Origin: Lingula anatina
Lineage: Eukaryota > Brachiopoda > Lingulata > Lingulida > Lingulidae
Reading direction: 5' to 3'
NCBI RefSeq assembly: GCF_001039355.2
Contig: NW_019776180.1
Span: forward strand, 1-64,000
Length of the DNA stretch: 64,000 bases
Shown: positions 12,101-24,962 of the stretch, one piece after another
Numbering within the stretch: the first letter of the stretch is position 1
Layout of the letters: every line of letters begins with the position of its first letter
Translations under genes and position numbers: made by a program
The notes under the pieces: model-generated
What the model was told of the DNA's origin: nothing
The model's input: the letters and a program-made list of their open reading frames with translations, nothing else
Databases searched by the model: none

Positions 12101-15100
12101 TCTGACTTCTAACAACTTATTACGATTTTAAGGTGTACTGTCACCTTGTATCATACTTATAAACCTAGATTTGTTTTAATGCTAACAGCCATTTTATCAA
12201 TCCGATGGATGTTCTCAAAAGTACTTACTTTGGTTTTTCTGGCATGTCCTGAGGTACACTACAATGGGGGTCAACGACCTGTTCTTCTCCAAGATCAAAG
12301 CTGACCAAAGACTTAATAACCTCATCCCTGCTCGGTGGAAGTCTGACTGGTGTCAAAACAGTGGCAGATCTCTGGCAAGTAGGGTTGAACTCCAGTCCCT
12401 CAGAAGTGCATGCAGCATCTGTTGGCTCGGGAGCTGCTAATACCCCGAGATTATCTGCAGGTGTGTCTCTATCTTTTGTCTGGACCTCCTGTGACATTGC
12501 ACCCATTACAACACTGTTGCCCTGGTTACTTAAATCATCATTGTCCTTGTGGTCTGGTAAGTCACTGGGACTGTCAAAGCTGTCACCATACAGGTCAGGG
12601 GAGGTGACAACTTTAGCAGGCATGTCACCTTCAGGAAGATGGACATTTGGGTCCTTGTCACAGCCATTTCCCAATACATCAGTTTTTCCGACATGTTCTT
12701 TTGTAATGCCACTCTCATCCTCACCATCAAAATTAAGCTGTTTTGCCTTCAGTCTATTTACAATTGAGTTGAGGTTTTTTAATCTTGGTCTTCCACGAGG
12801 ACTGGAAGGAGAAACCGAGCCATTCACAGGAGAGGTGGAAATCAAAGAGGATTTGGGCAATACAGGTGTAGAATAAGATTGAGGTATTTCATGGGGAAGT
12901 TGCCTTGATTCAGTAAATTCATCTTGATCCTGAGCTGGCAATTTTGCAGTTTGATCCACCTGAGTTGTAGTGTTCTGTTTAAAAGGTGTGTGATTTACTG
13001 TTTCAGTTTCTTCAAGAAATGCATCTTCGTCATTGATTGGTGTAGAGGTATCAAAACCTGTCTCTTTGCGGGACTCAGATTTGCCCATGCTAAGATCCAT
13101 TGGCTTTGACTGTATAGTGTATCTTGTAAAAAATTCAGCCATGCCATCTAAACTTTTGACATCAGTTTCAGAAACATTATTCCCAGGTTCAGATCTTCTG
13201 TTGGAATTGTTTGAAACTTTTTCTCTTTCTGTTGGTATATGTTCTGTAGAGTGGAATAGATTTTTCTTTGAGGACAGTGTCTTTTTGTTTACAGCTGTCA
13301 ATTTGACCTGAGGGTTTTCACTTGCTGCTGAGGTCTGTGAATTGGAGTGCAGGTCTTTTTCACTGCATTTTGATTTACTGCTACATGGAGAAAGACTTCT
13401 TACAAGCACTGGAGCACTACATCTGTTTGAAGACCCTTCAGAGGCATGAGAACTTAAGAAACTATCATTACTTTCTTCGCAAAAGGGAGACCCATATGTA
13501 ACTGAAGATCTGGGTGAGCAAGGTTCATCAAGAAGGCTTTCACTCATTTCAGAATTTAGGGAATGTTGACTTTCTTCACTCCCAGGAAGTTTATTGCCTT
13601 TGTCCAAAGCACCAAAAGTAGATGATTCACAAGAAGATTCCAAAACTATCTGAGAGCCTGTGGTGAACAACCTTTGATGATTTTTCACTTTTTCATTTGG
13701 AGTTTCTGGATACGAAACAGAAGGCATCAATTCTGGTGGCCCATTCTCATTATCTACAGACTGCTGTGAGTCATCGGCATTTGGATCTGGTTGTGAAGGG
13801 CTTAACGTAGGTGGTGACATCCTTGATCTCTCATACTCAGCACTGTGCTGGCTAGTCCCATCTGGTTCATCAGAAAAGCTCACCAGACTCTCATCTGTTT
13901 GTGGGACCAAGTACGGTATTGAGGAATCAATGACATCGCCAATGCTGCTATGGGTGGAATGTCTGCTCCTCTGCCCACAAGGTAGTTCTGAACTTTCACT
14001 GCTGTTGGAGCTAAGAGATGAAGGTGCACTTAGCCAATGTTCAGGGGATTTGCAGATGGGAAGAGATCCCTCGTAGCAAAGTGGAGAGTCCACAGTTGCA
14101 TCTATGGATGATCTTGATTTGAGAATCTCTCTGGGTTTTCGCGGAGATACAATTGTTTTTGACAGCGACTCTGCTGATAATGTAGATACTGTACATGATT
14201 CAAAATTGTTATCACAAGTGATAGAATCTTTCAATTTTATTGCAGAAATGTGTCCATCTCTTTCGATTGTTTGTTGAGTATTGATTTTACTTTTGTCTCT
14301 GATATCATCAGTTTCTTCAGGTAAACTACACGGGGACCACGGTCTTGGAGGGCTTCGGTTCCCTTCTTCATCCACCTTTGGTGTAAAGTATGACATCTTG
14401 TACAGGACATCATCGTAAGAGGTTTGAAAATCATCTGTGGTGTCTGTATAAGAGGGCAATTTTGACACTGGAGTATCATCAGGGGGTAGCAGAGATGGCA
14501 AGACAGTCCCATCTTGACTGTTTCTAAATTTCAGTTCAATATTATGAGCATTTCCACCTCTTTTGTTCAGCTGGTTTGTGATCACATCCCATGCGCTACT
14601 AGGTAAGTTGATATCCTTAAATTTTCCAGATGCTCCATTGTGATATTTTCGTTTTTTGTTTGAGCCATGGACAGAGGCACTGTTGGCACGGAATTTTTCT
14701 GCCGTGATGTACTTTCTTGGGATGCGACCAAGATTTTTGTGAGGAATGATCCTGGGTTTTCCAATTCCTTCCTGGTTCTGGTCCCTCAAGTTTGTTTTCT
14801 GAATAAAATCTTTAGCATTGACAGTTTTACTTACTCCTATATGAAGTTTCTCCACTGCCACTCTCAACTCTTTCACACCTTTGAATTTCTTTACCAGCAA
14901 AATCTTAATAGGTGGCACTGCAGGTTTTATTGTTCTCTTACTGGTCATTTTTGAAGTTGGCCTGTTTAATTTCTTAGCAGCAGCAATTGATGTTTTCTCT
15001 CTAAAGCTACCTGAAATTGATCCAAATTCATAAAAGTCACTATTTGCACCAAACTTGAGTTTTCTTTTCCTCTTTCTTTGACTTCTGCGGGATAAAGGAA

Positions 15101-18100
15101 TATCTTCATTTGTGAAAATATAAGACATATCTTGTGGGTTTGGAATTCCAACTGGGCTTTCAACTAGTTCTTCATGTTGAACAGATTCTGAGCTCTTCTC
15201 ATGATTAGGGAATTCTACCGTCTCCTCTAAAGAAGCATTTTGTCTTGATATTGCTTCTGTAATTGGTTCCAACTTTTTCTTTTTCAGCTTTAACATGCCT
15301 TTCGTCCTACTTTTCAGGGTAGTGTTATTCCCTTTTTGTTGTAATACTGGTGGTTTTTCTATGACCTCATTGTGATCTGTTGTGGGTAAAATTATAGCAG
15401 GCCCCAGTTCAGAAGTGTCGTCTGCTCCAACCTCCACCATCTTATCTCCATTTAAAACACCACCAGGAAAAAGTTCATTGTCTAAAGAATCTTCTGTTTG
15501 CTTCAAGAGAGTAACATTGTCAGATAACAATGGAGGCTTAGACTGGTCTTCCTTAGTTTCTGTGCCCAAAATGGGTTGATCAGTAGCATCCATTTCTGGG
15601 GACAAAAATATTCTGGGAGAGTCCATCCTATTACATGTAACACTGGCAACACTCAAGTTGACATCATGAAAAATTACCCTCCCTATTTCAACCATTTTTT
15701 CTTGCGGTTCAATGTCTGTATCATTGGATGGTGCAGATTCCTCTGACGCCACTGAGCTGGTATAATTTGCATCATCTTTATCGATGGCATCATTGATATT
15801 CTTTTCAATAATATCTATGCTGGGTATAACGTTTTTGTTCTGAGTCTCACTGACCATGCTCTCAGTCTCATCTGCTCTCTCATCCTTGTTTTCTGCTTTT
15901 GCTTTTAAATCTGGACCTTGCACAGGGGTTTCTTCATTGAAATAATCAAGTTTTTTCGCTTTTGACTCCATCACACTTCCTGAGGTTTCTTTCACTGAAG
16001 AATGTATATCTGTGTGTACCATTTTGGTTTCAGAGCTAGAATCACACGCATGGACTTTTTTCTGAATATCTTGCCTTGACATTTTTCTCAGTTTTAGCCT
16101 CTCTTTTCCAATCTTTGATATGTCAAATCGAGTGACCACTTCTAAAGGCACCAAAACATTATCACAACCATTATGCATTGAGGAGGTATCACAAAAAGAG
16201 TTGAGGTGTACAAATTCGCCTGTCTTAGATCCCAGAGATACATTTTGCATAGATTTGTGATTATTATGACTCTCGGTATCATAGAAACGTTTGAGACTTG
16301 TCCCCGTTTTCTGCTGCAGTGTAGGGGTTGTACTGCCATTGTCATCATCTTCTTTATGGTCAGAAAATTCTGCTGGTTCCTCAAGAGCTGTACTAAACCT
16401 TTGAGTGCTATTCAAAATCAAAGAGTTACTGTGTAAAATACTGCTGTCCCAAAGTCTTTCTGCCTGGTCTATCCCTTTACTAGTCCTTTTTCGTTTCTCT
16501 TCAAGTTTTTTCTTCAGGGATAATTTACTCCTTTGTTTAGTTCTTGTTTGACATTCACCGTTGCTGTCCTCTCTCTGCATGTCACTTTTAGAAGGGGATA
16601 TCAGATCTGTTTTAGCTTTTAACTTCTGAAGTTTCTTTCTTAGTTCTGTAATTTTTAATGGACTTGACTTGAAATCGGTTGAAATTTCATCCTGTGTTTC
16701 TCCCAGCAAACTGTGTTCCTGTTGCTGTTCCTTCTTTGAGTATGTGGCAAACACTTTCGGCAAAACAAGCCTGGTTGGTGAAACAGATGATGATCTGGAT
16801 TTCACACTTGCCGAATCTGAGTAAGGTTTCATGGGCGAGGATATGGCAGTGTCAGAGTGAAATAAATCATCGCAGCCCACGCTGTCTAAATATGGCGCAT
16901 CCTCATTGTCCGACCCCAAGTCCACAGTCGTTTTATTGGGAAATGGCAATGAATTAAAATCTGAGTTTGGTGAGGGACTGCCATCTCCAGAGCAAACATG
17001 AGATTTTTGAGCAAAAGTTGACAGGTTCTCCTCCCTTTGCACAATGGGATCCTTACTACTTGTATTGGTAACCACAGTCTTTTTCGGTGTAGTAAAATTT
17101 GGGAAATTTTCTGTTGGTCCTTTATAATTCATTTTTTCAGTTAATTTTTTATCTTTATTATTGCACTTGTCATCCACTGTTGCAGAATGCTTATCCTCAT
17201 TAAGATCAGGAGGACTATTTGGCATAAATTCCTCATAGAGATCTTCAAAGGACTTTCTGTTCACCATTCTTGTTAGTTTGGGAGGTTCTAATTCTGCAGA
17301 GCAAACAGCTTTCTTTTTGTTTTGTAAATTACATCCATTCTTTTTGACAGGAAAATATGTTTTTACTGCTGAGCTGCTGTCTTCTTCAGCATTACATGTA
17401 CCATTTTCAATCTCTCTTCCTCTGTCATCATGGAGCCTCTGTTGCAGTACAGTCCTTTGGGAAAGTTTAAGGTCACTTTTTGTATCACTAACTTTAAATT
17501 TGTCAGTCTCACTTGTAGACTTAGTATTTGGAAATTTGGCTGTGCTTTCGGCATTTTTCCTCATCGCATCAAAACTCTCCACTGTATAAAGACCACTTTC
17601 ACCATTGCTACTCTGACTGATAGTCTCAGTTGGTGAATGCTGATGAACAGTGCTTGGTGGTTGTTCTATTCGCCTGGGACTTTGGTATGGGGGTGAATTA
17701 GGTTTGGGTGAAATAAAAGGCCTCACACGACTTCTCCTTCGCTGACAAATTTTTCCAGCATTAACCTCCTTTATGCCTGTTGTGCTTGAATTTTTAATAT
17801 CAGGGACAGAGACTCCTGTGTCTTCCTTCGAACTAAGAGGACCTTGTTCCTTAGATTTCTGCTCTGGAATATTCAAAGGAAGTCCAGTCTCTTCATTAGC
17901 TAGCCTTGGAGCTTGTAAATTAAGGTTCAAATTTTTCTGTTGGGGCTTCATTTTTGTGTACTGCTCCTTTCTGAAATCATTCAACACAACATGGCACTTG
18001 TGAACAGGGAGAGGAATTTCTCCAGGAGAAAAAGAGTTTCTCGTTTCTAATGATTTGCTGGCACTGATTGTATATGTCAATGGGTACTTGTTTTGACCAC

Positions 18101-21100
18101 ATGGAAGGACGGGACCTCTGGGTCCAAGTCTTTTCTTTGTTGGACCTGAAAGTACAATGGAATAGTTATTCTCTTTTCACCATTTCTCTGTTTTCATCAA
18201 CCATCCTTTATATTTCTTAAGACGTTATTCACCTCTTGCCCCCCCCCCCCCCCAAACAGATATCAAAAATAAGACATAAAACAAAAACTAAATTTAAAGT
18301 TTAACTTTTCAGTAGTAAACACATATATCAGATGATAACATTTTTGTGCTACAGTCCATATATTAACTAATTTCATCCATGAGAATGCTGAAATTTTTAC
18401 TATACACAATGATCTTTACTACAAACTGAAAAAAATCAAACCAAGAAATAAATTAAAAGAATTGTATTCCAGGTAACTTCAAATCTGTGAATAATAAAGG
18501 CTGACAAGAGTTGACAAATCTTCACAGTGGAATGCCAAGGCTACTAATTAAACAAAACTAGTAAAGTCATGTGTCTATTTTGAGTTTTCAGCAGTGAAAA
18601 ATTATTCATTCTTTTACCAGACACATCACCAGGGCCATCATACTGTGGAATCTCATCTTCCTCACTATCACTGCTGGTTTTCTCCACATTTTTCATATCA
18701 CAGTCCTCATCCAAACTGTCAGCAAAAAATAAAGGATTATTGTCATTAAAAAAAAATCACATTTTCACAACCTCAACATATTAAAGATTCTACAAAATAC
18801 TACAAAATAATCCAATACTCATGAATTTTTAAGGATACTTTCTAGGAATGAACAATATTTAATGAAAATTTATAGACCAGGTATCAAATTACCTTCATAA
18901 AATCATATCAAAAGATACAAAAGGAATGCCTGCATTGAATTAAATACATGATTTTATGCTCTCTGAGATGAGGGCTGCCTTGTTCATGATATAATACACC
19001 TGTGCACATGTGAATTAAATATAAAATGGCAGGCGCTTTGAACAAGAGGATAATTGCACTTGTATTTTGCATACAGGCTTGCCTGTATTTTCATACACTT
19101 CGGTGTGTTCATCCTTTTGTTCGAAGTGCCAGCTGTGGTATAAGTCAGTTACAACTACTCTTCGTCAACCGTATGCGACATACAAGGGCAAATTATATCT
19201 CGGCTGCGCCTTGATATAATTATACTCTTGTATGTCGCATACAGTGGACGACTCAAGTTGTAACTAGTACAAAAATCAGTGCAATGTACTGAAAACTAGA
19301 AACAACTGTTACCTCAATATTCTAATACGGTTTGTTTGTTGTCACTGACATAGTGAATTTTTTTCCAAAATACAGGCTGTTGGTTGTATAATCCCTGGTT
19401 GACATAGCATGACAGCACAAGGGAAGTCGCTGAGTTAGCTAATTTGGGGAGAAAGTTTACGCAATAATTTCTGGTTAAACTCAACCTTTTTTTTTTTTTA
19501 GACAGGGCTCATGAAGAAGTTTCTCAATTGCCACTCTTGTCATAACATGTCCTGTAATACAACATGTTAGGTTTCAAGGCAAAATGAGGAGGGATTCTGG
19601 GGTGGCAGGATGAAGAAGTCCTGATGGCAGATTCTTTCCATACTTACCTATCGCCTAATATCCTCTCTTGAGTCATCTCCTCCTGGAGTTCATTCCACAC
19701 ACTCTGAGACATCAAAATGCTGTCCTCGATATCCTTCTCCACATCCTCCCCCTCACCTCCATCCCGATCCTCCTCCTCCTCCTCAGTTTGAGGACCACCA
19801 TGGAGAATGCTGTCTTGATCCTCCAAATTGTAAACCTGGGACTCCACTTGGGATGATATCGGAGAGCTGTCATCTGCCATTTTAGCCAAAATCTTAGCTA
19901 GCTCTTGGTCTTGAGATCCACCTAGATTATTTTTTAAAAAAGTATTATCACAGTGATAACAAAATGAATTTTCTAATCTTTATACTATGAGAACGAATAT
20001 GTCATCCTTCAACAGGTAAAATGTCTAGCAAAAGACAGGCATAAAGACAAGCACACAGAAATACTGACATATAAATTATATAATAGACCCTGCATAATGT
20101 TATTTAAGAGCATCTATGATTTTAATCTGTCAGTAGATTTTTTTTTTTTTTTTGCATTTAAGAGTTGTGATTGGATCAAGCTGTATGACCATGTAAGACT
20201 ACCTGCTGTTTTCCAGATATATTCATTTGTAAACAACACAACAAAGACAACAAATCTTTAATCAAATTTACATTCATGTAAGAAACTATTTGAAATCCTA
20301 CAGGTTTGCTCACATCATATAGTAGTATTTGCTTAACTTTTTACAATCTATATACCTACATTGAAATTCACAATTAATTTGTAGTCTTAGTTTCTGAATC
20401 ACAAAACACTTTTAATTGAAACTGGGACATCTTAAAAAATAGGTTGGGAAAATAGAAAGATTACAATATACAATGTAACTTATAGCCATCATTGAACAAA
20501 AGATCTTGCCAAGTTAAAACACATGATTTTACCTAAGCACTGGGAGTCTATTTCATCTGGAGACCCCTGAAAGCTTTGACTAAAAGACACCACCCTCTGT
20601 ATACATTTTTCATCCACTACAGGTTCATCTGCATCTTCATCTCCAAGCAAAACTGTGTCAGCACTGGCACGGCTATTTTCTAAGGCAAAAAGTATTTTAC
20701 ATGAAAAGTAGTCTAAATGCATTTAGAAAATGTCCTTTTTAAAGTCCTATTTTCATGTCTAAATATCCTGCTTAGCTACCATGACCTTAAAACCTTGGTT
20801 ACTACACTTTAGACCTATTAAAACGGGTGCTAGGTGAAAACAAAGCAAAAAGGGGAAATACACATACACGTACTGTAACCCCTTTGTTTTTTACAAACAT
20901 CTTTATGGAATTCAGACAAAAATTCTGATAAAAAATTTCTGAAATAAAGAAATTTTGATCAACAAGGACAAATAATACAGGAGTTTCTTAAAAAAAAAAC
21001 TCAAAAATGTTGTACCTTCAGACAAATGGAAGTCCACCACACTGGCTGGTGAACATGGGACACTACTCTCCACCACCTCCATGCTATTTTGAGAACCCTC

Positions 21101-21471
21101 AGAAGATTGAGATTGGGATTGCCTGAACAAAGAATTTCATAAATCATTAATAAATCTACCAGCATGTCTCAGTACTTGGATCCTTCTTATATTTTAGTTC
21201 AAAGAGATAAGATGCAGTTTAGATTCATCTCAAAATTACGCCACTCGAAAATATTAAGATGACCAAAAATCTGGCCATCACAACGTTATTAACTTAAGTC
21301 TGATCTTTTTAGAAAATTAGTACTGATTTTGTAACTAAAGAAACTGGGATGTTCATAGAGATCTACTTACACAATTGCCTGGTGTCTTCTTATGATATCC
21401 AGAAGTCTCTCGCGGAACATCTGATCACTCTCAGTGGGAGGGATGAAGCCTCTTTCTGTAAAAAAAAATCA

Positions 21472-21544
<73 letters not shown>

Positions 21545-21872
21545 TATTTTGTGTTGGATGACTACACATAACTCGAGTCTTAGCCACTGATTGAGGGAAC
21601 TGATTAAGCATTGCCAACTGGAAAAAAATTACAAATTTGAAATTCTTCACTGAATTACGTACAACAAAATGTTAAAAATTTCAGACATTTGAACAGCATT
21701 AGCTGGAAGCTTTGTCCAATATTTTGGAGAGTGTTTAAAAGTTCTCACCTTGGGACTCAGGTGGTGAAATATTTGACGTATCTCCTTTTTCTTTTCTTCT
21801 CTGTTTTTCATCTTCCCAGAGAGCCACTAGCCCAGGGTTAGCACCAAGATTGGCTGAATATAAATAAATTAA

Positions 21873-21927
<55 letters not shown>

Positions 21928-24872
21928 ACTGATCAAAAATATAAATGCACTAAACTAAAATGGTCAGTTGAAATGGATAATCATGAAATATGCCCAGGTT
22001 GATGGTTTATTTGTGAATTGATGGATTTGTTTTGATCAAGTATAGTGGTCTAGTTTCACTTGGTCTCTCCCCATGAGTATACTCAGAGGTTCAGTTTTTC
22101 CACCCATAAGACTAATGGAGCATGACGGAGTGGAGGTCAATCTGTATGACCAATACACACAAACACTCCTTACAGTCTAGGCAATAAAAGGGCACACCAA
22201 AATGTGCATTTCTGTCACTTGTCAACATGCCACTGATGTTCGAAATCATGAGGGAGCGTGCCATCCGCTTGTTCAATGCTGGCTTGTTGGTAACAGAAGT
22301 TGCAGCATGCCTGAATGTGCATCATTCCACTGTCAGCCGTCTGAGAAGCTTCAGAGACACTGGTAGCACTAGGAACCGCCCACATTCCTGCTGACCACGT
22401 GTTACCACACCCAATATGTCGTCCATTGAACACCTGTGGGAAGTTCTGGATCAGCGTTTTTGCCATCATGTTCTTGCTCCCGAGAATGTTCACCAACTAC
22501 AAGTTGCACTCCAGGAGGAATGGGATAATATCCTTCAGTCCACTATTGACAACTTAGTGATGCCCATGTGCTGACAGTGTACTGCTCTGTGCAAAGCTAA
22601 CGGTGGCCATACTCATTAATAGTGTCTGTGAACTATGATGTTGACCCCATGGTGTAGCTGATGCCCTAACTCTTAGGCTATGCATTTAAACTTCCTGCAA
22701 TGCTCTCAAAGTGATGTCTATTTGTTGAGAAAAATTTGCTGTAACTTATGTTGGCCATATACTTTAGTTACATACATGAAAATAAATCAACATATTCTTT
22801 TGTGCGTTTATATTTTTGTTCAGTGTAGTTTGGTGCATTTATATTTTCAGTGTAAATAAATAATATTCCTCACATCTCAAAATGAACACAAGAAGTCAAC
22901 ACCCCTTTAACTTAGGTAATCTCACATAAACAATATAACAGCAATAAAATATTATAAATTACTGTTTGGCTGTAGATGCATAAAATATCACTCCTTATCC
23001 ACAAAGTAAGAAATTTATTTCTTCATATCTTATATACAATGAAAAAAACCTACCATCAACCTCCATCCTGTTCATAATGTCTGCTGCTACTGCATCGACC
23101 TCCAGCTCGCACGTACTTTGTCTCTCCACCTCAGCACCAAGAAGCATGTCCCTGCAAATACAGACACAAAAATAATAAATAAATAAATAAATAAATTTAC
23201 TTAGAAAAAATTGCCTCTGAAATTGAAGTATCACACACAAAACTCATATCCAAATGACCAGAACTGAAGCAATGATTAGTCTATAAATCTAGCATCCAAA
23301 AAGGAGATAAGAATTTCAACATAGTTTACCATTTTAGGTACAAACATAGTCATGCAACAAAATGAATTTTACAGTTAGACCTGGCAGAATTGTTAATCAA
23401 ACAACCTATGATGGTTACAACAAATTCAGGGAGAAGTTGAAGTAGTGGAGGATAGGGGAGGATAGAAAGAGGCCTGGCAGACCAAAGTTAGCTTGGAAGG
23501 ACGTGGTGAGAAGAGACAGGGAAGCGCTTGGTCTAGTCTGCGAGGACCCTCAGGATAGATCAAGTTGGAGAGGAAGACTGCGTGTCAGACTGGCCCCACC
23601 CTCTGTTGAGGATTAATCCCGGCCAGTATAATATAAATTCGGATGATGATGATGTTCAAGTAAAGAAGTTGGGAGATCACATACCCTATCAGATATAATA
23701 TAGAATTTTAGAATTGACTTACTCCGCTATGTTTTCTGCATCCCATATGTTCTGACTTGAATGAAGGCTGCTTTTATTGCTATCATTCAGTAAAGCTGCT
23801 GTAGGTGAAAGGTCATCAGACCTCTTAACTTCAGGGCCCCTGGGCCCATCTGCAAAAACATCATTATTTTCAAAAATAAAATAAAATAATTCAATCAATC
23901 AATGACAGTACATAAGCTCTGTAATATTTGAAAAATTTAACCTTAAGGAAATTATGCATAAAATTTTAGATTACCATATCATTAGGCTATTTTCTAAATT
24001 TAATTTAAATAAAAAACATAATGAATTACCAGCTTGTTGTTGACTTCTTCTGAACTTCACGGCTGACAAATGGATCAAGTTCATGCCATACAAGTTGTAA
24101 TCAATGAAGAACTGAAATGATAAAATTCAAATAAAAAGGTCAATACAATATTTGTAGAAGAATATATTACCCTTTTTTAAAATAATCAATAGCTGAATAC
24201 TTTAATCCCTTTTTGTTATTATAATTGCACCACACTGAATTCAAATAAACCAGGTCAATGGGCTAATAAAGCAGTTGCTAGTCAATTATTATCGTGCGTG
24301 GGTGTGAGCACAAGTGTACTTGCATGACAGTTTATTTTCCGTTTTGTTTGATGCATATAAAACAAAATTGTCAGGACACACTGTTTATATTCAGTGGTAA
24401 TATATAATACTGTGACAAAAAGGCCTCAAAATTTTTTTCATCCTAAAGGTAGATAAAAAATCAAAAACAAACAGAGTGAATTGATTAAACAGCAATTTTT
24501 TTAACAGGTTTGATTTTGGGTTTGTGGATATATAAGAAGAACAGAAATTCACAAAAAAATCTGTAAGGGATAAGCATAACATTGCACCAGTTTTCATATC
24601 AATAATTTTTAAAAATGAAAAATACTTGACAGATGAAAATGCATGATATTTGGCTGAAAAACTGGGTTAAAAGGTAAATCATCATTATGTGGCTTTTAAC
24701 CAAATATCGATGAAAGAGAATTGCATAGGAAATGACTTTATTCAGACTGTATATTATTCTACAAAGAAAATATGCTACAATATTGCAGCATGAATAAATT
24801 AGAGGCAAACTAAACATACCATCACAATGTGTGGCATAGCAAACAGCACTGCGCAAAAATATGTATAGTATT

Positions 24873-24962
<90 letters not shown>

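Noticed and set aside
12361-17636. Several plus-strand open frames of 60-170 codons opposite the giant REV3L exon
   Set aside because: They are antisense shadows of a conserved minus-strand exon, show no splice logic and resemble no protein family.
21349-21650. Frames with poly-Asn (plus) and poly-Leu (minus)
   Set aside because: They come from the (AAT)n run overlapping REV3L exon 9; only the exon itself is coding.
22215-22496. Minus-strand open frame inside the transposon relic
   Set aside because: It is antisense to the transposase remnant, which is clearly recognisable on the plus strand.
21472-23199. Regular repeats considered as a CRISPR array
   Set aside because: These are pure microsatellites without unique spacers, in a eukaryotic intron.
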